DNA from: a virus
DNA length: 38,300 nucleotides
Direction: 5' to 3' (one strand)
Virus record (IMG/VR): IMGVR_UViG_3300032092_000099
Coordinates: 1-38,300 of that record
Part shown: positions 31,058-38,300 of the stretch, piece by piece
Layout: every line of letters begins with the position of its first letter
Position numbering within the stretch: position 1 is the first letter of the stretch
Position numbers and translations under genes: made by a program
The notes under the pieces: generated by a model
Database searches by the model: none
Seen by the model: the letters and a program-made list of their open reading frames with translations, nothing else
What the model was told of the DNA's origin: nothing

Positions 31058-32404
31058 TTAAGTAGCAGTACCAGTTGAACGATAACGCACCAACGCGTTA
31101 GGGTCACGAACTGATGTAGCCAAACGCTTTTCACCAAAGAATGTGATAAAGCCTGGGGCAGTTTGGTCGTAGCGGCGCATAATCATATTCAAACGGTCAA
31201 TGATTGTGTGACCGCGTGTGAAATCACCAAAGAACATTGGATACAAAGAAGTTGTACCCGCAGAACCAGTAGTTGCTTGTGATGGGTTATCGCAATACTT
31301 GTTAACGACAACATCAAAGCCCAACAAATTACCTACGATACCTTCAACCGACAAACCTTCGTTACGATTAAAGATTGGTGCGCCGTTTGTATCACGCAAT
31401 GCGCGAATAGCGTTCAACAAAATTGGGCTAATCATAAACTTAGTGTCGGGTGTCCAATACTGTTGTGGCAAAGCATAAATAGTATTGATTACGTCAACAT
31501 AAGAAATGTTGTTTGCGCCAACGGTGTTTGCGTTAGTGGTAATTTGGTCATAAGTAGCAAGGCTATGCAAACCAGTATTAGAACCCGTACCGCTTGTACC
31601 AAATGATGCAGTTGTGCAAGTACCACCCGCATAGGTAGCGTTAGCACCCGCGTATTGGTCTAAGCCGCGCAAGCCATTTGTACCGCCGTAGGGGTTAGTT
31701 GCTGATTGTGCCGCTTGGTCGTTATTCTGAATCATTGACAAGGCTTCGGCTTGCGAAAACTCCATCAACATATCGTCAACGACATTGGCTTCCAAACCAT
31801 CGATGTCATCCAAAGCCGCGGTACGGATTGGGAACTGAACATTCAAGTCTTGCAAAACTAATTGCCAAATGCTTGTGTTTTCAGTTGTATCAGCACCGTT
31901 GTTCTGAATCGCATATCCCCAAGCCGCGCCCGCGTTGCCCGTCTTAACTCTAAATTGATATGACGAACCATCAGTTGCTACGGTGCGTGACAAACCGCGC
32001 ATTGGGTTAGCCAAACGCAAAGCGGCAAACACGGGGTCATAAGCGGTACGACCACCTTGGTTGTTACCTGAACCTGTCAATGCTGATGCCTCGCGCATAT
32101 ACGCATCGCGTTGGCTTTCGTCTGCAAAAATTTGCAGTTCTTTTTCTACGCGGGCATTGCTTTTGTAGAAAGAAACCAATTGTTCTTTAACAGAACGGTT
32201 TACATCGCCGCGCACGGTTGTAGCGGGCTTGACGATTGCAGGGGCTTGAATAGATGCTACCTTGGCTTCCAAAGCAGAAATGGTTTCTTGCATTTCCAGT
32301 TTGATTGCTTCAACGGCGGCGGGAATTTTTGCTTCAACGGCGGCAATGCTTTCGCTTTGCTTGGCTTCGATAGCATCCAGTTTTTCAATGATTGCTTGTG
32401 ACAT
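31058..32404 (-). CDS. Major capsid protein (HK97 fold)
   Basis: 448 aa. Residues 1-105 are a coiled-coil scaffold (delta) region, e.g. KLDAIEAKQSESIAAVEAK; the HK97 fold starts around EASALTGSGNNQGG. Family motifs: PVFAALRLANPMR, TNGLRGLDQYAG, QQYWTPDTKFMISP and the C-terminal EKRLATSVRDPNALVRY. The prohead protease, 3 bp upstream, should remove the delta domain during maturation. An intrinsic terminator follows the gene. Confidence 0.92.
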   Translation of the reverse strand: MSQAIIEKLDAIEAKQSESIAAVEAKIPAAVEAIKLEMQETISALEAKVASIQAPAIVKPATTVRGDVNRSVKEQLVSFYKSNARVEKELQIFADESQRDAYMREASALTGSGNNQGGRTAYDPVFAALRLANPMRGLSRTVATDGSSYQFRVKTGNAGAAWGYAIQNNGADTTENTSIWQLVLQDLNVQFPIRTAALDDIDGLEANVVDDMLMEFSQAEALSMIQNNDQAAQSATNPYGGTNGLRGLDQYAGANATYAGGTCTTASFGTSGTGSNTGLHSLATYDQITTNANTVGANNISYVDVINTIYALPQQYWTPDTKFMISPILLNAIRALRDTNGAPIFNRNEGLSVEGIVGNLLGFDVVVNKYCDNPSQATTGSAGTTSLYPMFFGDFTRGHTIIDRLNMIMRRYDQTAPGFITFFGEKRLATSVRDPNALVRYRSTGTAT

Positions 32405-32407
32405 GAT

Positions 32408-33190
32408 TTAACCTTTAATTTTGGTATCAAGAATTTTAAGAAGTTCACGCGTTTCTAAAGCCGCGAGAATTTCCGCTTCGGTAGCCTCCGCATCTGATTC
32501 ACTCAGAATAGGCGCAATTTCAATAGGCGTTGTAACTACATCGCGCAGTTCTAACACTTTTTTGAACGTAGATGCGGCGGCTACCGCATCCTTTTTAGAT
32601 AGCCCAACTTCACGCAAGGCTTGTTCTAAAACTTTTAAATCCGCAGAACCATCAGGTCGAAAATATTCCAATCTGCTAACTTCTGCTTGTGGGTTGTTTG
32701 GATACATCACTACGGATACTTCGCGCAAACCGCCTTTGGTGATTTGGAAATAACCTTCTTCGTAATCTTCGCAAGGGTTGCCTTCAGCATCGACCATGCA
32801 ATATTCTTCGGCGTATGCGCCAACGGAAACGCCGCCAAACATAGCGGGGCTTTCTTGCATTACTTTGTAAAGGTCAGAACCCATCGTAGTATTGACATAC
32901 AAACGCCCTTCGGCTTTCATTCCTGTATCGTCAAACTCAAACGCATCCCATTGACCAACGGGAATTGCATCCGCATCGTGATTTACAAACATGGGTAGTG
33001 GGCGACCTGATGCAGAAAAATCTTCTGCCCATTTCATAAACCCTTCAGGCTGATAATTAAACCGCCTACCATCTGCGCCTTCACGCGCACCCCAAGTAGT
33101 TACGGTTGCTTCAATTTTTCCTGTCATTGCGCCTTGCTTTTCCAAAACTAATTTGGCTTCGCAAATCATCATCAGGTTTTTTACGGTCAT
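32408..33190 (-). CDS. Prohead protease (HK97 S78 family)
   Basis: 260 aa, GAGG Shine-Dalgarno before ATG 33190. MFVNHDADAIPVGQW holds catalytic H71; SPAMFGGVSVGAYAE holds S122; GLREVSVVMYPNN supplies the third conserved element around residue 157. The C-terminal 80 residues are a helical tail. It cleaves the MCP delta domain and itself inside the prohead. Its first 80 bp overlap a possible small gene. Confidence 0.92.
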   Translation of the reverse strand: MTVKNLMMICEAKLVLEKQGAMTGKIEATVTTWGAREGADGRRFNYQPEGFMKWAEDFSASGRPLPMFVNHDADAIPVGQWDAFEFDDTGMKAEGRLYVNTTMGSDLYKVMQESPAMFGGVSVGAYAEEYCMVDAEGNPCEDYEEGYFQITKGGLREVSVVMYPNNPQAEVSRLEYFRPDGSADLKVLEQALREVGLSKKDAVAAASTFKKVLELRDVVTTPIEIAPILSESDAEATEAEILAALETRELLKILDTKIKG

Positions 33191-33323
33191 GGATTACCTC
33201 ATCGATTTTAGTTCGGTCGATGTCATATATTGTTTTAGGGGGTCGCCCTCTTTTGGGGGGCGGTTCTGTATTTGGCTTATATGTTGCCAAGGATGCTATC
33301 ACTAATTTAAAAATAGTGGACAA
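33111..33323 (-). CDS. Possible small basic protein with AT-hook-like motif
   Basis: 70 aa if begun at TTG 33323; a GTG at 33302 is the other choice, and neither has a strong Shine-Dalgarno sequence. KRGRPPK is an AT-hook-like motif, followed by a very charged tail (DRKKPDDDLRSQISFGKARR). It fills most of the 140-bp gap between portal and protease but overlaps the protease start by 80 bp. May be a DNA-binding minor protein; translation uncertain. Confidence 0.4.
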   Translation of the reverse strand: MSTIFKLVIASLATYKPNTEPPPKRGRPPKTIYDIDRTKIDEVIHDRKKPDDDLRSQISFGKARRNDRKN

Positions 33324-33330
33324 TTTATTT

Positions 33331-34728
33331 TCACTTGCCGATATTCATTTTGCGGGTTTGGTTTCCACCGCCCCCGCCTGTATCTTGGGGGGATGTTCCC
33401 GCAATCGGTTTATCTTTCCCGCCTTTATCAATCAATTCATTTGCCCCATCAATATTGGGCATACCCAAATATTCACGCGCTTCGTTGGGGGTCATAATCC
33501 CGTTTGTAACGCCCGCGGTAGCAAAATTCATTTGGTCTAACGGTGCGCCTTTTAAGAAATTGCGCGTATCAAACTCAATGCACAAATTAGGGTAGCCAAC
33601 AAACAAATGTTGTTTTAATTTCTGCTGAATGTTAATTAAAGTTGGGTACATTGTGGATTTATAGAATTCATCCATCATTGTTTGGGTATTGTTGTACTTG
33701 GAATCCCCAATGCCAATCATTGCCGCGGGTACGCCAAACAATCCACAAATCCGCTTCATGGTTTGTTCTTTTAACTTAGCCGCATCGGTATCCTGTAGGG
33801 TCAACATATCCAAGGGCGTGTACTTCATGCCTTGGTCTAGCAACATACCCTGACCCGCTTTGCTTGGGTCGCTTGGGCGGCTAGAAACCATTGCCGACCA
33901 TGCTTCTTTCAAGCGGGCGGCAATTTCTTTGTACTTGCCATCAGGAATAACACTTTCGGTAGTAAACATTCCGCTTGGCTTTGCGCCGTTCTGCATGATG
34001 TAGTTTGCGTAAAGGTCAATATCTTGGTCTAGGGAAACCAGTTCTGCCGCCAAAATGCCTTTGTTAAAACCCGCAGAACCTTGCCAGTTCATTTCCTTAA
34101 TGTGCATTACTTGGTTAAAGTTCAGCGGTTCATCACGGTTAAAACCGTAGGCGGGCGTACTCAAACGATACGATGGGTAACGCGCAGGGGTGATTGTTAC
34201 GGCAATCAGGGTTGAATCAAGCAAGTACATTTCTAACGGGGTTTCCGTTGTACTTTGTTGGTCTTTACGCCACCAAAGGGTAAATGCTTCGCCCGCAAGT
34301 TCGTACCACATGAGCCATTGATACCAAAATTCATAGGTACTTTGAAATTGGTTAGGTTGCGCCAAAAGGTTTGCTACTTGCTTGGCTTTAGCCTTATCCC
34401 GTGCGCCAACTAGCGGCGATTTAATGGCATCGACATAAGTACCATCTTCCGATTGGCTAACCACGCGAATAGGCAATTGGGATAGGGCGCGGGCTTTAGC
34501 CGCAACGCAAGCCATGATTGTGCTATTGCGCGTAAGTAGCGACATATCCACGGGGCGACCCGCGTTATTGGTCGCGCCTGTGGTTACATAAAGAATCTGA
34601 GTATTGACATTAGGGTTCTTATTATTGCCCTGATAAACGATGTTATTACCTAGCGCAGATTGCCCAAATAGCGTATTGGATTCGTTTTTTTGGTCTTTAT
34701 TGCGCTTGAAAATGTCGAAAATAGCCAT
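33331..34728 (-). CDS. Portal protein (HK97 family)
   Basis: 465 aa from ATG 34728 (MAIFDIFKRNKDQ, the usual start; a TTG four codons earlier is unlikely). Key family stretches: PVDMSLLTRNSTIMACVAAK, WYELAGEAFTLWWR, DIDLYANYIMQNGAKPSG and ERTMKRICGLFGVPAAMIG-like KEQTMKRICGLFGVP. The C-terminus has the NEAREYLGMPNIDGA signature and a Gly-rich tail. It forms the dodecameric DNA gate. Confidence 0.92.
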   Translation of the reverse strand: MAIFDIFKRNKDQKNESNTLFGQSALGNNIVYQGNNKNPNVNTQILYVTTGATNNAGRPVDMSLLTRNSTIMACVAAKARALSQLPIRVVSQSEDGTYVDAIKSPLVGARDKAKAKQVANLLAQPNQFQSTYEFWYQWLMWYELAGEAFTLWWRKDQQSTTETPLEMYLLDSTLIAVTITPARYPSYRLSTPAYGFNRDEPLNFNQVMHIKEMNWQGSAGFNKGILAAELVSLDQDIDLYANYIMQNGAKPSGMFTTESVIPDGKYKEIAARLKEAWSAMVSSRPSDPSKAGQGMLLDQGMKYTPLDMLTLQDTDAAKLKEQTMKRICGLFGVPAAMIGIGDSKYNNTQTMMDEFYKSTMYPTLINIQQKLKQHLFVGYPNLCIEFDTRNFLKGAPLDQMNFATAGVTNGIMTPNEAREYLGMPNIDGANELIDKGGKDKPIAGTSPQDTGGGGGNQTRKMNIGK

Positions 34729-34752
34729 GTTTTTACCCAATTTCTTGATGGT

Positions 34753-36420
34753 TTACCATTCAAAACTTCTAAATCCAAATGTATCAGAAATAAAAACATT
34801 GTCTAGATGGCAATGCAAAGCCATAATCATTGCAATAATTCCGTCAACTTTTGCGGATGTATCGGCTTCATTCTTGCGAACTTTCACATTTCCATTTACA
34901 TCCGTATAAACTTCGGCGTTGCCTAGTTGCCAACCAACAAACGGGTTGCCATCGTGCATAATGCCTTTTTTCAAAATCAATTGTTCTGCGGTTTTAGACG
35001 GGTTAGATAGAACCGCCATTCCCTGCCCAACCTTCTTTACGGGTAAACCCTCGGCATACAAATTAGCAACCAATGAAGCGGCGTTGTACGGGTCGTAACC
35101 GATTTCTTTAACATTGTGCTTAATACATTGTTGTTTAATGTAGGTTTCCACTTCGTTAAGGTCGGTTACATTGCCTTGCGTAAGCCGCAATATGCCGCTT
35201 GCATGGGCTTGCAAAAAGATTGATTTATAGTGATTTGGAATTAGGTCTAAACTTTCTTCGGGTAAGAAAAATTGAAATTCTGCAAAGAACTTTTCTTCCG
35301 AATATCGGTGCAAAGTACATACCGCGTTTAAGTCGCGGCTATATGCCAAGTCAAACGCAATAAAAGTTGATTCGGGTTTTTCATCAGGAATTGTTGTTAT
35401 TGATTCATCCCAATACCTTCTATCAACCCACGCGCTATTTGCGCTTACATAGATGTTTAGCGTTTTGCATAAAAATTCATTTAATGTAGCGGGTTTATTT
35501 TTAGCCTCTTCTGCCCTTTGTGCAATTGCATCATCAAACACACTAATACCGTGCATAGGGTTGGCTTTTTTCCAATTGTTTGAATCTTGCCAATCATCTT
35601 GTTGGTCTAGACCATAGAGTAAACCAAACCATTTAGGGTTATCGTTTGCTTCGCCTGTAAGCATAGATTTATAAAGATTCATATCTTCATAAAACTTTGT
35701 TTCTTTTGTAAAACTTGCGGTTGTAATGTATATCCGCAACGGGTTAGCCCTTGCTACCATACCCGAATGTAAAACTTCAATTGCATTTCTATCTGTAATT
35801 TGTGCGGCTTCGTCAATAATTACGCACGATGGATTTTTACCGTCACCCGTTTTCTTTGTATCCCTGCTTAATGCTTTAAACATAGATTGGGTATCGCCAA
35901 TCTTTTTAACTTCGTATTTACTTACATTAAAAAGGCTAGATAGTTGCGATGGCATATTTTCAATAAAGCCTTTTGCCGCATCAAAAACAATTGTTGCTTG
36001 TTCACGGTTGGTAGCCAAGGTAAACACCTCCGCACCTTTTTCGCCGCATAACAATTCATACAAAGCAATAATTGCGGTTAAAGTTGATTTGCCCGCTTTG
36101 CGCGGAATAAATAAAATTACATCCGTCACCATGCGTTTAGATAAATCTTTTTTTAACCTAAACCCATATATAGCGCAAATAAATAAAATTTGAAACGGTT
36201 CTAACTTTATTGGTTTGCCCGCATCAGGGCCTTTGGTATGCACTAAGGCATTAGAAAAATCTAAAATGTGTTGCGCGTAATCAGGGTCAAAAACCCATTG
36301 CCATTCTTTATTTTCAATTTGGTTAATAAACCTTTGGCAAGTCAATTGAACATTTTGACAAACATTGATTTGCCCTTTGCAAACTGCATGAGCATAGGCT
36401 ACGCCTTCTTGCCATTTCAT
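34753..36420 (-). CDS. terL: Terminase large subunit (Terminase_1)
   Basis: 555 aa, typical of the HK97/Terminase_1 type. Walker A IPRKAGKST (105-113), Walker B CVIIDEA (199-205), ATPase coupling around TTASF (233-237), nuclease acidic residues D357 (FIAFDLAYSRD), D443 (IGYDPYN) and D526 (KVDGIIAMIMAL). It cuts concatemers and pumps DNA. ATGA overlap with the small subunit gene. Confidence 0.95.
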   Translation of the reverse strand: MKWQEGVAYAHAVCKGQINVCQNVQLTCQRFINQIENKEWQWVFDPDYAQHILDFSNALVHTKGPDAGKPIKLEPFQILFICAIYGFRLKKDLSKRMVTDVILFIPRKAGKSTLTAIIALYELLCGEKGAEVFTLATNREQATIVFDAAKGFIENMPSQLSSLFNVSKYEVKKIGDTQSMFKALSRDTKKTGDGKNPSCVIIDEAAQITDRNAIEVLHSGMVARANPLRIYITTASFTKETKFYEDMNLYKSMLTGEANDNPKWFGLLYGLDQQDDWQDSNNWKKANPMHGISVFDDAIAQRAEEAKNKPATLNEFLCKTLNIYVSANSAWVDRRYWDESITTIPDEKPESTFIAFDLAYSRDLNAVCTLHRYSEEKFFAEFQFFLPEESLDLIPNHYKSIFLQAHASGILRLTQGNVTDLNEVETYIKQQCIKHNVKEIGYDPYNAASLVANLYAEGLPVKKVGQGMAVLSNPSKTAEQLILKKGIMHDGNPFVGWQLGNAEVYTDVNGNVKVRKNEADTSAKVDGIIAMIMALHCHLDNVFISDTFGFRSFEW

Positions 36421-36887
36421 CCTTTAGGGCCTCGCAAAAATTTTGCTACTGGACTATTTTCTTCGGGTTTTTGTCTATCCAATCTGCTTTTAGGTGTTAA
36501 CCCAAGTTCGTTCATTAACTTAATTACATTTTTCATTGCTTCGTTTGCAACGCTTATGTAAGGGTTTGGGGCAAATGTTTTGCCATCGTTAATTTTTACA
36601 ACCAATGGATGTTTGCTTTGTTGGGCGCGGGCGTTGATGTAGGTTTCTAATTGGTCGGCTAACATCATTAAAGCGTGTCTATCCTGTTCAGAACCTATGC
36701 CATACACCTCATATAGGTAATCCGCAGTTTCGTTTACAAACCGTTCCCTTGTATATTGCTCGGGTTGGTTTGCCCACTCCGCAAATGGAATTCTTGCCTT
36801 AACAGAATCAGGCAAAAGTACGCCCGCGTTCATACCTTTAGAACCTTGAATTAAATGTATTTCAGGGGGGCGTTTGTTATTAGCCAT
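36417..36887 (-). CDS. terS: Terminase small subunit (P27-like)
   Basis: 156 aa. MANNKRPPEIHLIQGSKGMN at the start; middle helix ALMMLADQLETYINARAQ; end ISVANEAMKNVIKLMNELGL, then LTPKSRLDRQKPEEN. This is the P27/Terminase_4 pattern (short basic head, helical oligomer, TPxSRxRL-like tail). It recognises the packaging site for TerL. Start overlaps the end of the methyltransferase gene by 8 nt; stop overlaps terL by 4 nt. Confidence 0.85.
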   Translation of the reverse strand: MANNKRPPEIHLIQGSKGMNAGVLLPDSVKARIPFAEWANQPEQYTRERFVNETADYLYEVYGIGSEQDRHALMMLADQLETYINARAQQSKHPLVVKINDGKTFAPNPYISVANEAMKNVIKLMNELGLTPKSRLDRQKPEENSPVAKFLRGPKG

Positions 36888-38019
36888 TTATTAACTCTGC
36901 TTTTTTGCCTGTAAATTCTTCCCATCGTTTAACAATAACATCGCAATATTTTGGGTCTAACTCCATTAAAAAAGCATTTCTTCCAGTTTGTTCTGCGCCT
37001 ATTAAAGTGCTACCGCTTCCACCAAACAAATCTAAAACATTTAGCAGTTTTATATGATTGCCAAATGCCCTTACAGATAACGCCACGGGTTTTTGTGTTG
37101 GGTGAACATAATTTGTATCTTTTTTAATACTCCACAAATCACTTTCATTTTTAATTTCTTCATCTATTTTGCCGTTAAACAAACAAAATTCATGTTGGTG
37201 TCTATAACCGTTACCCATGCCAAATACATTTTTGGCCCAAACAATACAAGTTTTGTAATCTAACTTGCCTTGCAATATTCCGTAAAAATTCCAATTGCAC
37301 CAAATGTAATAAACCTTTGGGTCTATAACTTGAATGGTATTACACACTTCCATAATGAAATTTTCAAAATCACTTTTAGATAAATTGTCGTTTTTAATAA
37401 CATCATGTTTACCTGAACGACCATTAAAACTTACATTGTATGGAGGGTCGGTAAAAACCATATCCACTTTATTACCATCCATAAGTTTTTCAACATCATT
37501 CAAACTAGTGCTATCTCCACACATTAAACGATGTTTGCCAAGTTTATAAATATCTCCCAACTTGGTTTTTGGTTCTTCAGGAACATCAGGTACGGCATCT
37601 TCATCCGTTAAGCCATCTACCACTTTTGGATTTAGCGCGTTAATTTCATCTAGGCTAAAACCCGTTAATTCCAAATCAAAACCTTCCAGTTCCAATTCTT
37701 GCAATTCAAGTAATAGCATTTCATTATCCCAACCCGCATTTAAAGCCAGTTTGTTGTCAGCAAGAATCAAAGCCTTTTTTTGTGTATCGGTTAAATGAGC
37801 CAATTCAATTACTGGAACTTCGGTCATGCCCAACTTACGCGCCGCGGCTAAACGACCATGCCCCGCAATAATTCCTTTTTGACCATCGACCAAAATTGGA
37901 TTAGTCCAACCAAATTCTTTTATGCTTGCCGCAATTTGTGCAACTTGGTCATCGCTATGCGTTCTTGCGTTTTTTGCGTAAGGAATTAAATTTTCAATTT
38001 TGTATTTTGTAATTTGCAT
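36880..38019 (-). CDS. ParB-like / DNA methyltransferase fusion (beta class)
   Basis: 379 aa from ATG 38019, with AAAGGA upstream and a good promoter just ahead; the longer TTG frame crosses that promoter. Residues 1-125 are a ParB/sulfiredoxin-like domain (ENLIPYAKNARTH, GHGRLAAARKLG at 53-64). Then comes an adenine/cytosine N-methyltransferase: DPPY 191-194, HPTQKP 306-311, FGGSGST 332-338. DPPY before FxGxG marks the beta class. It probably methylates phage DNA against host restriction, or marks the packaging region. Confidence 0.9.
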   Translation of the reverse strand: MQITKYKIENLIPYAKNARTHSDDQVAQIAASIKEFGWTNPILVDGQKGIIAGHGRLAAARKLGMTEVPVIELAHLTDTQKKALILADNKLALNAGWDNEMLLLELQELELEGFDLELTGFSLDEINALNPKVVDGLTDEDAVPDVPEEPKTKLGDIYKLGKHRLMCGDSTSLNDVEKLMDGNKVDMVFTDPPYNVSFNGRSGKHDVIKNDNLSKSDFENFIMEVCNTIQVIDPKVYYIWCNWNFYGILQGKLDYKTCIVWAKNVFGMGNGYRHQHEFCLFNGKIDEEIKNESDLWSIKKDTNYVHPTQKPVALSVRAFGNHIKLLNVLDLFGGSGSTLIGAEQTGRNAFLMELDPKYCDVIVKRWEEFTGKKAELING

Positions 38020-38037
38020 GGTCTTGTCCTTTAAAAA

Positions 38038-38066
38038 ATTATAGCCTCCCCCCCTGGCCAACTCAA
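38038..38066 (-). promoter_or_regulatory. Sigma70-like promoter for methyltransferase-terminase operon
   Basis: On the minus strand TTGAGT (38066-38061), 17-bp spacer, TATAAT (38043-38038). The -10 is perfect, the -35 is 4/6. The spacer is unusually G-rich (seven G in a row). Predicted start of transcription near 38031 leaves a leader of about 12 nt with AAAGGA before ATG 38019. It is the clearest promoter in the window. Confidence 0.75.
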
Positions 38067-38092
38067 TTTGCGGGGAAATAGCACCGCGCTTG

Positions 38093-38300
38093 CTTTCAGA
38101 CAAACCCAAAGTTTTTTAGTTTATGAACACAAAAGCCTTACTATTCTACACGCGTGTTGTATTGATGCAACATATATGCGTAGTCGTTCTTTGTGTAGTC
38201 TTTTGCACCATCTTGGGCGTAGTGCCTGTAGATTCCCTGCTTTTCTAGCCCTGATTTTTGGCTATGGCAATTGTGGCAAAGGGATTGGAATATGTTGCGG
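38093..38300. repeat. Right copy of terminal near-identical repeat
   Basis: Aligns gap-free to 1-208 with 18 mismatches; the window stops inside it. It includes the 3' part of the HNH gene and its downstream spacer. The offset implies a unit length of 38,092 bp. See the left copy for the distribution of differences. Confidence 0.9.
38141..38300 (-). CDS. HNH endonuclease, partial (window edge)
   Basis: The 3' 160 bp of an HNH gene equivalent to 49-486, cut by the window end. It keeps the frame and TAG stop (38141-38143). Compared with the left copy, changes near the C-terminus give Q to H, G to R and L to V, while further upstream only synonymous changes are seen (AAA/AAG, ATT/ATC, TTT/TTC). 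In a closed circle it is the same gene from a sister strain; in a longer linear molecule it would be a second copy. Confidence 0.8.
   Translation of the reverse strand, partial: RNIFQSLCHNCHSQKSGLEKQGIYRHYAQDGAKDYTKNDYAYMLHQYNTRVE

Noticed and set aside
31000-31137. Longer N-terminus of the second capsid protein
   Set aside because: It would be translated through the intrinsic terminator and back into the MCP gene; ATG 30999 has a good Shine-Dalgarno sequence.
38020-38109. Longer N-terminus of the ParB-methyltransferase from TTG 38109
   Set aside because: It would cross the TATAAT promoter and has no homology-like sequence; ATG 38019 has AAAGGA and fits the family start.

Overview
The window looks like one essentially complete genome of a tailed siphophage with an HK97-type head. 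The first and last 208 bases are the same locus (about 91% identical, no gaps, fixed offset 38,092), so the molecule reads as a circle of about 38.1 kb, either circularly permuted or cos-closed. No rRNA, tRNA, CRISPR array, integrase or reverse transcriptase is visible. GC is moderate to low. The replication and recombination genes (YdaU/DUF1376, lambda P-like loader, YbcO, ERF, YqaJ) resemble those of phages of Betaproteobacteria and other Proteobacteria. A freshwater burkholderialean host is a guess, not something the sequence proves.

Layout. (1) 49-5601, minus strand: a dense early operon read right to left. It starts with a small YdaS/Cro-like HTH protein, then a YdaU-like replication protein, a P-like helicase loader, a VRR/PD-(D/E)XK nuclease, a YbcO-type nuclease, several small unknown genes and an HNH nuclease. 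Most junctions are ATGA/TGATG overlaps, implying translational coupling. Two genes shorter than 45 codons are recoverable from this pattern. (2) 5602-5736: divergent control region with inverted and direct repeats. (3) 5737-8455, plus strand: the only rightward block, holding small early genes, an ERF annealase, a YqaJ exonuclease, a small protein ending in an SSB-type acidic tip, and an unknown zinc-ribbon-like protein. Each gene here that is not start-coupled is preceded, 16-21 nt upstream, by a short G/C-tract hairpin. (4) 8447-10487, minus: lysis region with a GH24 lysozyme, a 3TM holin and a run of very small membrane or exported proteins. (5) 10462-12049: a glycosyltransferase with a TPR-like tail, overlapped by an HNH-AP2 endonuclease. 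(6) 12070-25680: tail fibres (collagen-like, LamG-like), chaperones, tail tip protein, a GNAT acetyltransferase, distal tail proteins and tape measure. (7) 25673-30999: tail assembly chaperones joined by a -1 frameshift site, tail completion and terminator proteins, two paralogous tail tube proteins, connectors and a second capsid protein. (8) 31058-38019: major capsid protein, prohead protease, portal, large and small terminase, and a ParB-methyltransferase fusion behind a good sigma70-like promoter.

Working together: the HTH protein probably sets the balance between the leftward replication operon and the rightward recombination operon. Late expression can start at the promoter at 38038-38066 and run leftward through packaging, head, tail, fibre and lysis genes to the convergent end at about 8450. 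Two structural genes are duplicated in tandem (capsid and tail tube), and a strong intrinsic terminator lies between the two capsid genes. These, with the SSB-tip protein, the repeated leader hairpins and the strain-divergent ends, are the most notable observations.
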